Positions 31,640 to 43,219 of a stretch of 64,000 nt of DNA are shown piece by piece. Every line of letters begins with the position of its first letter. Positions within the stretch are counted from its first letter, which is position 1. Location of the stretch: the NCBI GenBank assembly GCA_021234155.1, contig JAJEKV010000014.1:15410872-15474871 (forward strand), read 5' to 3'. A program made the translations under genes and the position numbers. Below the pieces are notes generated by a model. The model saw only the letters and a list, made by a program, of their open reading frames with translations, was not told the origin of the DNA and did not search any database. Source of the DNA: Isoetes taiwanensis (lineage: Eukaryota; Streptophyta; Lycopodiopsida; Isoetales; Isoetaceae).

Positions 31640-32304
31640 CAATTGCCGGGAGCACTTGTTGCTTTAGGTGTAGAGATTATGAACATTGGCAAATATGACC
31701 TCATCGTTTGTATGGAGTTTCTCGCCGCTTCAAAGGCCAATATTGATTTTGAAAAGTGAGAGGTCACATTAAATGCATCTAATGGGGGCCGTGTTACCAT
31801 AGCAGGTAACCCAGTTATCCCAATTATAGTGTATTTCCTTGAAGCAGTGGGATAGAGCCATCAGGCAAAATAGAGTTCATTGTATTGTTAGCATTGCAAC
31901 AGTAAAAGCCATATCTAAGCAAAAAGAGACTCTTAGATGCTTGCCCAAAGCCATTGGCTATTTGATTCAGGAATTCCAGGACCTTTTTCCTGACAAGATT
32001 CAGAAAGTACCACCCTTTAAGGGAGTGGAATGCGAGATCGCACTTGCACCCAGTACCAAACCTACTAGTAAGGCGTCGTACCATATGAGCACTCCAGATT
32101 GGGGGAGTTTAAGAAGCAACTGCACGAACTTCTCAAGCTAGGATTCATTTGCCCAAGTGTTTCACCCTTTGGAGCTCCTATTCTATTTGTCAAGAAAAAG
32201 GATGGCACTTTACGGATGTGTATTAACTACCGGTACGCTTTACTGCGGGCCGGTGACCTTATGGACCAATTGCAAGGAGCTAGGTACTTCTTCAAGATTG
32301 ATCT
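31640..32304 (+). pseudogene. Protease and N-terminal reverse transcriptase of element 3
   Basis: Protease: VEIMNIGKYDLIVCMEFLAA near 31670-31730, matching the block in element 2. After a spacer comes FQDLFPDKIQKVPPFKGVEC near 31975-32028, then RT blocks [20 protein letters not shown] and [18 protein letters not shown] (about 32120-32232), then [10 protein letters not shown] (32277-32305). The YF..KIDL block stops exactly at the GATCT target site of the nested element. Confidence 0.8.
32300..32304. repeat. Target-site duplication GATCT of the nested element
   Basis: GATCT precedes the nested element and is repeated at 37763-37767. Removing the insert and one copy restores the continuous RT coding sequence from KIDL into RSGYHQIR. 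Confidence 0.95.
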
Positions 32305-33740
32305 TGTGACGGTCCTTCGCCCGACACTTGCCGTTACTGAAATACTTTACACAAAGCCTAAGATCTCACAGGTGCAGAACCTACACGTCATCCCTAAACC
32401 CCAAATAATATGTTGCGGTCCCCCTAAGCTATTGGTCTCTAGCTCAGGGAAATAACCTTCACCCAGAAGCAACTCGACGTGACCAGCGTCGAGTCCACAC
32501 TAGTGAGCTTCATCAGTGCCCACTCGCTAGTGCTGAGTGCTTAACACTCGTGGCCTTGGTTTCTGCTTATTCTCCCCGGAGAGTTGTGGGCAGACCAAGG
32601 TGCAATCCAGGCTAGCAACATGAGCGATTTCCATATTTTTTTCCTATGGATATGCTAACTCGAGAGATACTATTTATGAATATGTATCCAACTTGATTTG
32701 GTAAGGTTCCTTATTAACGTCCTTGTTAATGCCTAAGGTTACCCCTAGAATGGGTGTTGTTATCCATTATCGAGATATTCGGCATTCCTATAATTATAAT
32801 ATGCCAGAACGAAAAACTAGGCAACAGAGTTGGCTTGGGAAACGACTCAGGCTCAATGTATTTAGGCTTAGTTTGTCTCGTGAATCTAAGAAATATTTAT
32901 CTATGGTCTTTACTTGGATAAATAATTTAATTAGTTAAGCTAAGGAATAACATTGTATTAAGGTTATTAATTGGCTGATAACGGGTCGTCGACCTGCTAC
33001 TACCAATTTCGTATCAGACAAAGAAAGCTTGGCCAGATCTCCATCTTGGTTAAGAAAAAAAGTCATTCCGACCTGGAAAAAGGCCGGATCTTCCAATAAC
33101 TTGGCCGATCTTTCATTATCTCTTGTTATTAGCTTCTGTTTGCAAATGAAAAGCATGATTCTGGAGAGTTGACAACAGATCAGCTAGGTTTCTTGCAAAG
33201 GCGGAAGTTCTGGCCGCCATACATCTTGGCATGCAAAGCTCTAGCCGCGGCATATCTTGGCTGCGAAGTAACTACAGGGCTGCGAACAAAACTTCGGCCA
33301 AAAACGCAGATCTGGTAAGCAGATAGGAAAAAATGCGAGATACAGGGCAAGTTTTCTTCTTTTTTTTTAATTTTATTTTTTTTATTTTTTATTTTTTTCA
33401 TTGTGGAAATATCAAAATCTGTCAAAACCACAGGCTGAGGTTGATACTGCTGCCGGAATCGAAGATCTGTACTTATAGATTATTCTGTCATCTTCTTCTA
33501 TTTTAGTTTTAGAATGATCGTTTTCTTTAAACAAAAAAAAAAACAATTGTCTTACCTCTAATTGCCTCTTCAATTCCTATTTATCTCCTTACTACTCAGT
33601 TGATTCCTTCCTTCTTCTTCTCTCTTACGTTCCCTTCTAACTCCCTTGAATTATTTACTGCCCCGTCATCCTTATGCCACATCATCTCTTCTAATTATTT
33701 AATATAGTTAAAGATACACTACAATAAAACTCACATCACA
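32305..33740 (-). repeat. LTR of nested element, left (its 3' LTR)
   Basis: Plus-strand start TGTGACGGTCCTTCGCCCG, end CTCACATCACA. It pairs with 36377-37762 over nearly the whole length, including the T-rich tract at 33358-33402. A polypurine tract for minus-strand transcription adjoins it at 33741-33754. Confidence 0.92.
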
Positions 33741-33754
33741 TTCTTATCCCCTTT
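33741..33754 (-). other. Polypurine tract of nested element
   Basis: On the minus strand AAAGGGGATAAGAA directly precedes the 3' LTR. Confidence 0.8.
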
Positions 33755-33912
33755 AAGATTCGACGTCCTCGTTGAATAAAACTCACATCACATTATTACA
33801 AAATATACTTCTTCACAACTTCATGTATTGTTTATACTTAAGAAGTTTGATACATCTTTTAGATAGCCTTATTCCATGGCATGATATAGATTGAAAAAGG
33901 TTCGGAAAATCT

Positions 33913-36370
33913 TTAGCATATTTTGCTTCGGCCTCGTTTAACTCCATCCACGTTGCATCCTCTATAGGGTAATCCGCCCATTGTATAAGGATTTCTTTGA
34001 TCGTTCTGCAACTTCCGTTCCCGATACTGCGATATCTGGGATGTCATTACTCCAAAGGTGTTATTCTCCTGGATTAATTGCAAATCTGGAAGCAATTGAT
34101 CTCCGTCATGTAAAGAGGGTTTTAATAAACTGACGTGAAAAACATCATGAATGTTTACATGTGGTGGCAACTCTAATTGATAGGCTAGGTTCCCCATCCT
34201 TTTAATGATTTTGAAAGGACCAGCATATCTTGGAGCAAGTTTACTACATTTTCCAATTCTGAGCTGACTCTTCTTTGGTTTCACACGGAGATATACAAAG
34301 TCTCCCACCTTGAACTCTCGATGTATTCTATGCTTGTCTGCAAATTGCTCCTGTCTATCTCCTGTCTATGTTGTGCTTCTGCTAATCTGCTTCTTATAAG
34401 TTGCACCTTATCTGCATATTCTTCTAACATTTGTCTAGATATTTCAGATTTATCCATGGGATCATACCAATTAATTGGAGCATAATAATCCTGTCCGTAA
34501 AGTGCTTCAAACGTGTCATTCCTACAGATTCCTGTTAGAATTATTGTAAGCAAACTCTGCTAAAGGTAACAAACCTTCCCATTTCTTTGGATTGTCTTGA
34601 CAATATATCCGCAACATGTCCTCAAGGACCCTGTTTACTCTTTCTGTTTGCCCATCAGTTTCTGGATGATAAGCTGTGCTCATCTGCAATTGAGTTGTAA
34701 CTCCCTTGAAAAACGAAGTCTAAAAGTTACTAGTAAACCTAAAAGTTACTAGTCTAAAAGTTACGCAGTTTCCTTCGCTGTTATTGTTTTTCTAACTGGA
34801 AAGAAATGAGCATGTTTAGTTAACCTGTCAATCACCACAAGAATAGCATCCTTTCTTGTTTGTGTTCTTGGCAATCCTACAATGAAATCCATGCTAATAG
34901 ATTCCCATTTTCTTTCTGGAATAGCTAACGGCTGCAAAAGGCCAGGTGCCCTAATTTGTTCAGCCTTAACACGTGAACACATCACACAAGTTTGGATATA
35001 CTTACGAACATAATCTTTTAATCCGGACCAAAAGACTCTTCTCTTTACTTTGTGGTATGTTTTATGAAATCCTGGATGACCTAATATTACCGAATCATGA
35101 CATTCATTTAGTATCTTCTTTTTAATGTGATCTATTGCAGGAATACAAACTCTTGACTTGTATCTCAATATTCCCTGTTCAAAACTATAATTATCCTTTA
35201 TTTCCAGATTCTCTTTTTGTACTTCCTTCAATTTCGGTCCAAAATAACTGTCTGCAGCAATAGTATTTTTTACCTCATCCAATCAATCTGTTGTAATCAT
35301 TATTATTGCATAACAAGCTGGAAATCTAGGCAAACCGTCTGCAACGACGTTTGTACTGCCCGTTTTATAATTAATTTGAAAGTCATACTCTTGAAAAAAT
35401 TCCATCCACCTACATTGTCTCAAATTCAAATTAGGTTGTTTCATAAAGTATGCAAGGCTAGCATGGTTAGTATGCACCTCAAAATGATTCCCTAATAGAT
35501 AATGTCTTCAAGCTCTAAGTGCATGTACAATTGCCAATAGTTCCTGATCATGAGTGGGATAATTTCGTTTGGCAATGAGAAATATATGCATACACATGCT
35601 TGTCTTGCATCAATACAGCTCCTGTTCTTCCCCACTAGCATCTGTCATAACTTGACACTTCTTACTCGGATCTGTCACCTTTAAAACAGGAGCATTTATC
35701 AACTTCTCTTTTAAATTTCTGAAAACATTCTCATATTTCTCATCCCATTGAAAAGCTGTATTTGATTTTGTAAGTGTTGTCAAAGGATTTGCTATTGTAG
35801 AGAAACTTTTGATAAATTTCCTATAGAACCCTGCAAGTCCTAAGAATGAGCGCACCTGTTTTGGGTTTTTAGGAACTGGTCATTCTCTTACCGCCTCAAC
35901 CTTTTTGAGGTCCGGTTTAATTCTCTCTGCTGAAACAATATGACCTAAATAATCCATTTCGGTGCTACAAAATGAACACTTGACTTTCTTAGCATACAAT
36001 TTTTCTCTTTTTAAAATACCCAAAACAATTCTCAGATGTTCTCTATGCTCTTCCAAATTCTTTGAATAAATAAGTATGCCATTAAAGAACAAGAGGCAAA
36101 CTTATCAAGATATTCACGAAAAAGATCGTTCATTAGACACTGAAAAGTTGTTGGTGCATTTGTCAAACCAAAAGGCATAACCACAAATTCAAAGTGCCCA
36201 TATCTTGTAGAAAAAGCTGTTTTGGGTATATCACTCTCTTTGATTCTTATCTGGTGATATCCAGATCTAAGATCTATCTTTGACAATAATGAAGCTCTTT
36301 GAAGTTGATCAAACAAGTCATCTATTCTAGCAATTCTTAATTGTCTAGAATAGATGACTTGTGATATCAT
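33913..36370 (-). pseudogene. Pol remnant of nested element (RT half, RNase H, integrase, chromodomain-like end)
   Basis: Read from high to low coordinates. RT from [13 protein letters not shown] with [18 protein letters not shown] and [18 protein letters not shown] (36370-36100), then the DxD-region equivalent [19 protein letters not shown] in another frame, then MDYLGHIVSAERIKPDLKKV. RNase H includes VRSFLGLAGFYRKFIKSF-type sequence (35855-35610) and RWMEFFQEYDFQINYKTGST with VVADGLPR (35477-35283). Integrase at 35282-34761 has the HHCC zinc region (CHDSVILGHPGFHKTYHKVK ... CVMCSRVK) and SMDFIVGLP. The end at 34308-33913 has GPFKIIKRMGNLAYQLELPP and VFHVSLLKPS. Frameshifts and stops are present. 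Confidence 0.85.
36314..36361. repeat. Near-perfect fold-back (48 bp) at the internal deletion junction
   Basis: CAAGTCATCTATTCTAG (36314-36330) is followed, after a 14-base centre, by its exact complement CTAGAATAGATGACTTG (36345-36361). The centre (CAATTCTTAATTG) is itself palindromic. One arm is genuine RT coding sequence; the other is an inverted copy of it that ends at the LTR junction. Confidence 0.95.
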
Positions 36371-36376
36371 TTAATT

Positions 36377-37762
36377 GCCCGACACTTGCCGTTACTGAAA
36401 TACTTTACACAAAGCCTAAGATCTCATAGGTGCAGAACCTACACGTCGTCCCTAAACCTCAAATAATATGTTGCTGTCCCCCTAAGCTACGTGTCTCTAG
36501 CTCAGGAAAATAACCTTCACCCAGAAGCAACTCGACGTGACCAGCGTCGAGTCCGCACTAGTGAGCTTCATCAGTGCCCAGTCATTAGTGTTGAGTGCTT
36601 AACACTCGCGGCCTTGGTTTCTGCTGATTCTCCCCGGAGAGTTGTGGGCAGACCAAGGTGCAATCCAGGCTAGCAACATGAGCGATTTCCATATTTTTTT
36701 TTTTCCTATGGAAATGCTAACTCGAGAAATACTATTTATGAACGTATATCCAACTTGATTTGGTAAGTTCCTTATTAACGACCTTGTTAATGCCTAAGGT
36801 TACCCCTAGAATGGGTGTTATCCATTATCGAGATATTCGATAATGCCAGAACGAAAAACTAGGCAACAGAGTTGGCTTGGGAAACGACTCAGGCTCAATC
36901 TAGGCTTAATTTGACTCGTGAATCTAAGAAATATTTATCTACGGTCTTTACTTGGATAAATAATTTAATTAGTTAAGCTAAGGAATAACATTGTTTTAAG
37001 GTTATTAATTGGCTGATAACGGGTCGTCGACATGTTACTGCCAATTTCGTATCAGACAAAGAAAGCTTGGCTGGATCTCCATGTGGTTAAGAAAAAAAGT
37101 CATTCCGACCTGGAAAAAGGTCGGATCTTCCAATAACTTGGCCGATCTTTCATTATCTCTTGCTATTAGCTTTTGTTTGCAAACGAAAAGCATGATTCTG
37201 GAGAGCTGACAACAGATCAGTTAGGTTCCTTGCAAAGGCGGAAGTTCTGGCTGCCATACATCTTGGCATGCAAAGATCTGGCCGCGGCATATCTTGACTG
37301 CGAAGTAACTACAGGGTTGTGAACAAAACTTCGGCAAAAAACGCAGATCTGGTAAGCAGATAGAAAACATGCGAGATACAGGGCAAGTTTTCTTCTTTTT
37401 TTATTTTATTTTTTATTTTTTTCATTGTGGAACTATCAAAAGCTGCAAAAACCACAGGCTGAGGTAGATACTGCTGCCAGAATCGAAGATTTGTGTTTAT
37501 AGATTATTCTGTCATCTTCTTCTATTTTAGTTTTAGAATGATCGTTTTCTTTAAACAAAAAGAAAAATTGTCTTACCTCTAATTGCCTCTTCAATTCCTA
37601 TTTATCTCCTTTCTACTCAGTTGGTTTTGTTTCTTCTTCTTCTCTCTTACGTTCCCTTCTAACTCCCTTGAATTATTTACTGCCCCATCATCCTTATGCC
37701 ACGTCATCTCTTCTAATTATTTAATATAGTTAAAGATACACTACAATAAAACTCACATCACA
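36377..37762 (-). repeat. LTR of nested element, right (its 5' LTR, short of about 14 bp)
   Basis: Matches 32319-33740 from GCCCGACACTTGCC to CTCACATCACA. The outer 14 bases of the inner edge, including the LTR end next to the primer site, are lost in the deletion. It is followed by the target duplication GATCT. Confidence 0.9.
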
Positions 37763-38310
37763 GATCTTTGATCAGGGTATCATCAGATAAGAATCAAGGA
37801 GGAGGACATCTATAAATCCACCTTTCGAACTTGTTATGGGCATTATGAGTTCACTGTTATGCCCTTTTGGCTAACCAATGCCCCTCTCACAGTTATGAGG
37901 CTAATGAATGACGTTTTCCGTGAGTATCTGGATGAGTTTGCCATCATTTTATTTGATAACATACTTATCTACAGTAAGACTTTGGAAGACCATCAATGCC
38001 ATCTCCGGCTAGTTCTATAGAAGTTGCGACGCCATCAACTTTTTGCTAAATTCTCCAAATGCAAGTTTGCGACCACCAAGATGGACTATTTAGGACACAT
38101 TATCTCTACTGATGGCATTTCCATAGATCCAGCCAAGATTGAAGCAGTTAAAGAATGGCCCGCTCTTACAAGTGGCCCGCTCTTACAAGTGTTTTGGAGG
38201 TCAGAAGTTTTCTAGGTTTGACTGAATATTATCGAAAATTTTAAGGATTTCGCTAACATAGTAGCCCCCCTCACTGACCTCACAAAGCATGAGAAAGCAA
38301 GAGACTTGAT
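37763..38310 (+). pseudogene. C-terminal reverse transcriptase of element 3
   Basis: Continues the RT after the nested insert: [55 protein letters not shown] (the catalytic YxDD block reads LFDNI, so one Asp is altered), KFSKCKFATTKMDYLGHIIS and DPAKIEAVKEWP. A 17-base duplication, AGTGGCCCGCTCTTACA, near 38165-38187 disrupts the frame before the VRSFLGL equivalent. Confidence 0.85.
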
Positions 38311-38700
38311 GACACATTGGAAAGAGAAAGTATAAACAGGACTCCAGCAATTGAAGGAAGCATTAACCGTTGCTCCAGTTCTTATGTTACCAGATCCTCA
38401 GAAGGAAAAATAGGTTGCCACCAAAGGAGTTGCTTTGTGCAGGCATTGCGGATCTGGAGACATTATCTTTTTGGGAGGAAATTCCAGTTGGATACCGATC
38501 ATCAAAGCCTCCAATATATCTTCACGCAACTCCATCTCAACCTTCGACAATGGGGATGGATGGAATTCTTGGAGGAATATGATTTTGAGGTTGTCTATAA
38601 ACCGGGCAAGCATAATGTTGTTGCCGATGCCCTTTCTAGACATCTAATGACTCGCATGCATTGTAATGCCATCTCTACTCTCACCAGTGAGTTTGGAAAG
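38310..38700 (+). pseudogene. RNase H of element 3
   Basis: Several frames read LRIWRHYLFGRKFQLDTDHQ, WGWMEFLEEYDFEVVYKPGK and HNVVADALSRH, the standard end of Ty3 RNase H. Upstream catalytic residues are disturbed by frameshifts. Confidence 0.8.
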
Positions 38701-38754
38701 ACAATTGAGCAGGTTCTTCCAACAGACTCTGAATTTAGGGAGGCTTGGCAATGT

Positions 38755-39660
38755 TCATCATTATAAGAAGGAAGGTAATCTCTTTTATTACAAGAATAAA
38801 TTATGTGTGCCAGAAACATCAGGGGTTATGAAGCTCATTCTCTATGACACATATAATAGTCCAATAGCTGGAAATGCAGGGTTTATAAAAATCTATTTTA
38901 AGATCAGATCCAGCTATTCCTAGTCTAGAATGAAGAAGCACATTGCTAGCTACATTAAACAGTGCCAGCTATGTCAACAAATGAAGGCAGAACAGTTGCA
39001 GAATCCAGGGGAATTAGAGTCGTTGGAAGTTCCCAATGCAAAATGGGAAGTAATCACCATGGATTTCATTGTGGGTCTTTCATGAACTCTGAGGAGATTT
39101 TATGCTTTGATGGTAGTGGTGGATAAGCTCTCTAAGATGGCATGTTTCTTGCATGTCGTACCATTGATACCGCCTTAGATACGACGTCGTTCTCTAAAGA
39201 GATTTTCTGCCTTCATGGTATGCCATGCACCATCATTTCGGAATGTGATACTAAGTTTGTTAGTGCATTTTGGAAAGATTTCTTTGGCACTATTCAAACC
39301 AAGCTCACCATGAGTACAACATACCACCCTCAAATCGATGGTCAGACAGAGCGCACCAATCGAATCATTGAGGATATATTACGTAATTATGTCTGGATAG
39401 ATTATACCCATTTGGTGGAGTTTGCCTACAATAGCACCAGGCAGGAGTTCTCCAGAATGTCTCCATTTATGATTAACTATGGGTACCAATGCCTTGCTCC
39501 AGACACGTGGCATAACCCAGTTTCCAAGGTGGAAGTGTCCCAATAGTTGCTTACAGATATGCAAGCCTTGATAGAGGAAGTCTGTGGGTATTTATTAGCA
39601 GCCAGAAGTAGACCAAAGAATATTGCGGATAAGCATCGCACGCCACGCGAGTTTCAAGTT
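38755..39660 (+). pseudogene. Integrase of element 3
   Basis: Zinc region: KLCVPETSGVMKLILYDTYN, then IASYIKQCQLCQQMKAEQ. Core: WEVITMDFIVGLS (first Asp), ISECDTKFVSAFWKDFFG (second Asp) and [20 protein letters not shown] (with the catalytic Glu), then LVEFAYNSTRQEFSRMSPFM. A TGA-type break and frame changes near 39080-39170 show decay. The order and residues are those of DDE integrases of Ty3 elements. Confidence 0.85.
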
Positions 39661-40070
39661 GGAGAATATGGTTGAAGTTTAAAGTTAGACAGGCCAAGCT
39701 CAAAATTAGTAACTGTAAGAAACTGGCACCACGATGGGTAGGACCCTTTCAAGTCACCAAACGAATAGGCTCTCAAGTCTATAAGTTGAATTTGGCTGCG
39801 CATTGAAGGTCCATAAAGTTTTTCATATAAGCCTTTTTGAAGAAGCACACACCAGATCCAGATGAGATACTCGATACACCCAACACTTTTGGAAATGACT
39901 GAGGAACAATTGGAGATCATCTCAGAAGCTCTTCTCAATCGAGCATATAAGCAAACCAGACGGACTCAAATCTTGCAATATTAGGTTAGGTGGAAGCACT
40001 TGCCAACAGAAGATGCTGCTTGGTTTCTTAAGGCAGATCTCGATAAGGCTACCTAGACTTCATGCGAAGT
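39660..40070 (+). pseudogene. Integrase C-terminus and chromodomain remnant of element 3
   Basis: WVGPFQVTKRIGSQVYKLNL and KVFHISLF(...)KKHTPDPDEILDTP precede TEEQLEIISEALLNRAYKQT, RRTQILQY, a stop (TAG), VRWKHLPTEDAAWFLKADLD. This is the same layout as the intact domain at 19247-19699. Confidence 0.75.
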
Positions 40071-40662
40071 GCCAGGGTCGAACCATCCACGATGAGTTGA
40101 TGCTAGATCCGGCAGGGATCATGCAGGGGTTGGGGGGCTATATGCATCCTAGGAATGAGGATGGGCATATAAGCATGATAGGACGCGTTCATCTACGGCT
40201 ATAATGGTAACATTGCCATTCCTTACGCCGAGATGAATAGCAAGGCTTAGGCATGATAGGACTCCTTTTTCCTTTGTTTTTCTTTCTTTCTTTTAAATGG
40301 GGTGGTCTCTTCAACCACAGTCTTTAAATTATTTTGTAAGTACTGATGTACTATGAATTTGCAGGCCAGTAGCAGTTATCTTGGTGCTTGCAGCTTCTTA
40401 GGGGTCACTGAGGGCCCATGTTATTGTTTTCAAATATATTTTCTCTTGGAAGTGCTATTGTCTACCAGTACAGTCCACTAAGGGCAACATTGTGCTTTGC
40501 ATATGTATTATCTTTAAGTGTTGTGTTGAAGGACCAAGGTTCTAAACTATGATCATGGATGATCTATCTATGTAATTACTGACTTAAATATGTTTAATTT
40601 GATAATCTAATTCTTCCCGTACTTTAACCACTTAACCCCAATGCCGAGGACATCATTAGTCT
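40071..40662 (+). other. 3' non-coding region of element 3
   Basis: No coding sequence. Two GCATGATAGGAC/T motifs (about 40171 and 40249) parallel the GCGATGATGGGA repeats in the same region of element 2. Confidence 0.5.
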
Positions 40663-40675
40663 AAGGGGGAGAGAA
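40663..40675 (+). other. Polypurine tract of element 3
   Basis: AAGGGGGAGAGAA directly precedes the LTR start TGTGACGTTCC. Confidence 0.85.
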
Positions 40676-41780
40676 TGTGACGTTCCACGTATTTATATGG
40701 TACACGTACAAATAACATGACATGTCACCATGGGTATTTTGGGGCCATTATGGATTAAACTAAAAGGGTTTAAGTTAGCTATGTTAAAATGTCTAATTAA
40801 TAACTAAATTCCCTAGCTAATTATTATTAATTAGTATAATTCAACCCTTAAGGTGAGACCACCTGGGCCAACGCGATTGGCCCAGGCTACTTGCCCAACA
40901 AGTGGGTCTCCAACCCCAATTCTGCCCCAAATTTTTAGTACCTAGATAGCTTGAGCTTCCAGTTAACCCTCGTATGTGTAGTTGTATGATTAGTCTCTAT
41001 TCCATGCTCTAATTGAGGTCATGGATAGATGTATGTATATGGTGGTGGTTCTCTTTCTGTTCCTCTTGTGTTTATGGGATTATGGGGGGTAGAGATCTAA
41101 AGGCTATGAGGAAGTAAAGACGCTCCTAGCTAGAACCCCTTAAATCCTAATAAATGCGGCATGTGCACAAGAGCCCATCTGGCTGTGGATGCAATGCCAA
41201 GAATGAGCACCATATAACAGGTACAATGGTGAAGTGGAGGTGGAGCCTTGCTGAGCATGGCTACTGGGGCTCCTATAGTGTGCTAGGCTTATAGTCGGTC
41301 ACTGCTTGTAGGCCAGGTATGAGTCTGACACCTCCTAAATCATACATCTGTTTCGAAAGGACGTCGTAGGTTCGATAGATGCGGTGAGCCGACCTATAGA
41401 TTATGGGCGGTAAGTCGGGTATGGATGCATGGGCGCCGTTGGTGCCACGATCCTCTAGCGCATCCATTGAATTGTTGTGCTCTGAAAAGGGATTTATCTC
41501 TGTCCTGCCTCATCCGACTGCGGAGATACAAGCTGGAGTAGACTCATAGGGTGAATCCATGAGATTACGTCTCTGGAAGGCTACATTCATTTCATTCTTT
41601 CTTGGCGTGGCACTGTAGCCTCTAAGACATATTGCTTTTTGCTACATATTCTAGACGAGGTGCACCCTGGACTACCAGAGTCGTCATATTCGTCGATCCT
41701 ACGACCCAGATCGTATGCTGGGGCCTGTTAGCACCTCTCGTTTCGCTTATAGCCATTGATGATTGGAGGCGCCTATAATT
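40676..41780 (+). repeat. Partial 3' LTR of element 3
   Basis: Begins TGTGACGTTCCACG, as the element-1 LTR does, and keeps landmarks shared with the element-2 LTR: TAGAGATCTA, GCGGC...CACAAGAGCCCA, the ACCATATAACAGG block and TCGGTCACTGCTTGTAGGCC. The usual CGTCACA end is not found. Similarity fades near 41770, where a tandem-duplicated LTR/SINE stretch begins. Confidence 0.75.
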
Positions 41781-42540
41781 TTAAATCATGAAGTACGGTT
41801 TCGCTTCTGTACACCTTTGTCTAAGATTTTAGAATATGAAATATGGGGGCTCGAACCTCTACCAAAATAACTCAATGTCCTAATAAGACTACTTTAACTC
41901 AATGTCCTAATAAGAATATGAAATATGGGGGCTCGAACCTCTACCAAAAAATAATACCCAGCGAGCTAATGTGATTATTTTTTTTATCTTGAATCTATGT
42001 TTTTTTTATAACAACCCATTCAATTGTTCTAGGGATATATGGTCTATGGTTTCAGGAATTGTTATCCCCCTGGAACCCCCTGTTATTTTGCTACATATTC
42101 CCTAGACGAGGTGCACCTGGACTACCAGAGTCGTCGGATTCGTCGATCCTACGACCCAGATCGTATGTTGGGCCTGTTAGCACCTTTCGTTTTGCTTATA
42201 GCCATTTATGATTGGAGGCGTCTATGATTTTGAATCATGAAATACGGTTTCGCCTAAGGTTTTGAGGGAGGTTCGATATATGCCTTTGTCTAAGATTTTA
42301 GAATATGAAATACGGGGCTCGAACCTCTGCCAAAATAACTCAATGTCCTAATAAGACTACTTTAACCAATATACCCAACGAGCTAATGTGATTATTTTTT
42401 TTTATCTTGAATCTATGTTTTTTTATAACAACCCATTCAATTGTTCTAGGGATATATGGTCTATGGTTTCAGGAATTGTTATCCCCTTGCAACCCCCTGT
42501 TATTTTGCTACATATTCATATTCTCTTAGCGTGGCAATCT
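41641..42540. repeat. 449-bp tandem duplication of LTR end plus SINE
   Basis: GCTACATATT...GACGAGGTGCACC starts at 41641 and again at 42090, and a third partial copy starts at 42508. Each full unit contains the last recognisable part of the LTR (CGTCGATCCTACGACCCAGA), a SINE-like stretch and ATAACAACCCATTCAATTGTTC. Copy 1 has an extra internal duplication of about 80 bases near 41830-41950. Confidence 0.9.
42295..42392 (-). mobile_element. tRNA-derived SINE (duplicated)
   Basis: On the minus strand TAGCTCGTTGGG (42374-42385) resembles the Pol III A box and GGTTCGAGCCCC (42315-42326) is a perfect B box. They are spaced about 50 bases apart as in a tRNA gene. The sequence between does not fold as a real tRNA anticodon arm. 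A second copy, with TAGCTCGCTGGG and the same B box, is at about 41925-41970 in the upstream duplicate, and another B box is at 41846-41857. Confidence 0.6.
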
Positions 42541-42960
42541 AGCCTTCAAGGCAACATTAATCGGATGTTTTTCTCGCGATGATCATTCCGCGGACAATTT
42601 CCAATAGGGCAGTTGTTGTTTCTTTTTCAGCATGGCCTTGGAGCTTCCAAGTCTTACTATATATATTTTTTACAAGAAATTTATCGCGGCGGTTCTCTTT
42701 TCCAAATCATTATAAAGAAGGCTGGAGTCGAAGTTACGTACCCAAGTTTTTTTGAGCTTTTGAGATTCCCTCTAACTCATGTAAATGTGATAGGATTATT
42801 GATCCTCTAACATTTCTCCTGTGCATCATCTATTTCCTACATGAATAGTTGTACCTAATGTTGACACGGAAGTTAGGGATAACATAACTTTTTGATGCTT
42901 TAGTAGTGATGCATAACTTAGGGATAATGCAACATTTTCAATGCTTTGGTATTTACATTG
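42541..42960. other. No gene recognised
   Basis: AT-rich sequence; a short ORF at 42613-42810 has no recognisable domain. Confidence 0.3.
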
Positions 42961-42996
42961 AAATTACGTTCAATCACAACTTTCTTTGGTGTCAGG

Positions 42997-43212
42997 GGGC
43001 TGGCAAGAATGCTCGACCCCTTCCTGCACTACGTCAAGGTAAGCCCCAACTTGATTCTCCCGGTTTTCTGCATGCCAGTTTTCATTCTGGATAAGAATGA
43101 TTCTTGAATCCGTAGGAATCAATACCTACTTACCTTGACATCTGCTGGATTTGGCAGGAACGAGCATTATTGGTAGAAAAAGAGAGACACTTTGCAGAGC
43201 AACAAGTTATGC
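42997..43212 (+). other. Two exon-like segments of an unknown gene
   Basis: GGGGCTGGCAAGAATGCTCG... (42997-43039) lies between a TGTCAG acceptor and a GTAAGC donor and encodes GAGKNARPLPALRQ. ERALLVEKERHFAEQQVMH follows after a TTGGCAG acceptor (43158-43214). They join in frame. This could be the tail of a coiled-coil gene, but no homologue is recognised. Confidence 0.25.
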
Positions 43213-43219
43213 ATTGAAC

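Larger units (their letters stand above)
32305..37762 (-). mobile_element. Nested Ty3/gypsy element on the minus strand (internally deleted)
   Basis: Bounded by LTRs 32305-33740 and 36377-37762 and an exact 5-bp duplication GATCT. Coding runs on the minus strand from mid-RT (36370) to a chromodomain-like end (33913). Protease, gag, the primer site, about 14 bases of the 5' LTR end and the first half of RT are missing. A deletion has joined the RT directly to the LTR at about 36377, beside a 48-bp fold-back. It is non-autonomous as it stands. Confidence 0.92.
31600..41780 (+). mobile_element. 5'-truncated Ty3/gypsy chromovirus (element 3), split by a nested element
   Basis: Protease to mid-RT lies at about 31640-32304, and mid-RT to chromodomain at 37763-40060. 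A polypurine tract (40663-40675) and a partial 3' LTR (from 40676) follow. The RT is interrupted between KIDL and RSGYHQIR by the nested element 32305-37762. The 5' LTR, primer site and gag are not seen. The proteins are close relatives of those in element 2 and often easier to read. Confidence 0.85.
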
